Positions 63,950 through 64,000 of a stretch of 64,000 nt of DNA are shown piece by piece. The stretch lies in contig JAIXUQ010000061.1 in NCBI GenBank assembly GCA_027483465.1, forward strand, positions 1-64,000. Reading direction: 5' to 3'. Source of the stretch: Sphingomonadales bacterium. GTDB taxonomy: Bacteria; Pseudomonadota; Alphaproteobacteria; Sphingomonadales; Sphingomonadaceae. Under the pieces are notes generated by a model. It had not been told where the DNA came from. It saw nothing but the letters and a program-made list of their open reading frames with translations, and did not search any database. Each line of letters opens with the position of its first letter. The stretch's first letter is position 1. Made by a program: the position numbers and the translations under genes.

Positions 63950-64000
63950 TCAGCAACAGCCGCCGCCGCCGCTTTCCGATGCCGGCGCCGGGGCCATCGC
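63950..64000 (-). CDS. possible 3' end of a minus-strand gene running out of the window
   Basis: On the minus strand a reading frame open to the window edge ends in ESGGGGCC followed by TGA at 63952-63950. A Gly-rich tail ending in Cys-Cys is a plausible metal-binding or Fe-S-related C-terminus. Only 16 codons are visible, too few to prove a gene. Its stop would be 6 bases from the stop of the convergent small exported protein, the same tight spacing seen at other convergent pairs. Confidence 0.35.
   Translation of the reverse strand, partial: AMAPAPASESGGGGCC

Overview
High-GC bacterial chromosome, about two thirds G+C or more by eye. Coding is dense on both strands and short cotranscribed groups overlap at ATGA, GTGA or TGATG. 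Several features point to an alphaproteobacterium of the order Sphingomonadales: two PEP-CTERM proteins with a PEPxxW, hydrophobic, Arg-rich tail; a STAS-fused MlaE phospholipid-type transporter; a molybdopterin-binding/glycosyltransferase fusion beside xdhC and coxG; and many secreted S9/S10 peptidases. The genus cannot be fixed from the sequence alone. I see no tRNA, rRNA, insertion sequence, prophage, CRISPR array or origin. No gap between genes exceeds about 300 bases; the largest are 11620-11850, 35473-35677, 4021-4219 and 10134-10328. The window looks like core or stable chromosome, not a genomic island.

Layout. 1-4.1 kb: hydrolase, FtsX-type ABC permease and Bax-inhibitor-1 protein, ending in a hairpin terminator and a 113-bp nested palindrome. 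4.2-7.0 kb: a minus-strand group of dienelactone hydrolase, MarR regulator, atypical SDR and HCCA-isomerase-like protein, with two identical 10-bp palindromes as likely MarR operators. 7.0-10.1 kb: molybdenum-hydroxylase accessory genes (coxG, xdhC, MoCF/NTP-transferase fusion) without structural subunits. 10.3-13.4 kb: double cold-shock protein, DUF192 protein, infA, class III alcohol dehydrogenase and a small GntR regulator. 13.4-18.6 kb: enoyl-CoA hydratase plus thiolase, then DUF1254 protein plus ThDP-dependent decarboxylase. 18.7-22.2 kb: Mla/MCE lipid transporter (mlaE-mlaF-mlaD-lipoprotein), divergent from a HAD phosphatase. 22.9-31.1 kb: PEP-CTERM trypsin-like protease, acnA, recR, a quinone-oxidoreductase-like enzyme and kup. 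31.2-36.1 kb: isonitrile-hydratase-like protein with an unknown exported partner, small membrane proteins, an S10 carboxypeptidase, a PEP-CTERM protein and DUF1801. 36.2-43.5 kb: argG, marC-folD-yggT, acyl-CoA ligase, SDR, 3-hydroxyacyl-CoA dehydrogenase and argB. 43.6-51.1 kb: S9 peptidase, then a cluster of fatty-acid-hydroxylase-type enzyme, two membrane-bound transcription regulators (AraC and LytTR) and a divergent DUF2141-carotenoid oxygenase pair. 51.2-58.4 kb: tolC, two c-type cytochromes, a second S9 peptidase and thrS. 58.5-64 kb: gamma-glutamyltransferase followed by a tightly overlapping group that includes gloA and gloB.

How the genes fit together. The window is metabolic and housekeeping, with three themes. 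(1) Peptide scavenging by exported enzymes: two S9 peptidases, S10, trypsin-like protease, GGT. (2) Glutathione-linked detoxification: frmA, gloA, gloB, GGT. (3) Acyl-CoA metabolism: ligase, hydratase, dehydrogenase, thiolase, thioesterase. The best candidates for something undescribed are the membrane-regulator/carotenoid-cleavage locus at 45.6-50.5 kb, the MarR-SDR group with a catalytically atypical SDR, and a recurring pattern of short tandem duplications that carry the stop codons of convergent genes.
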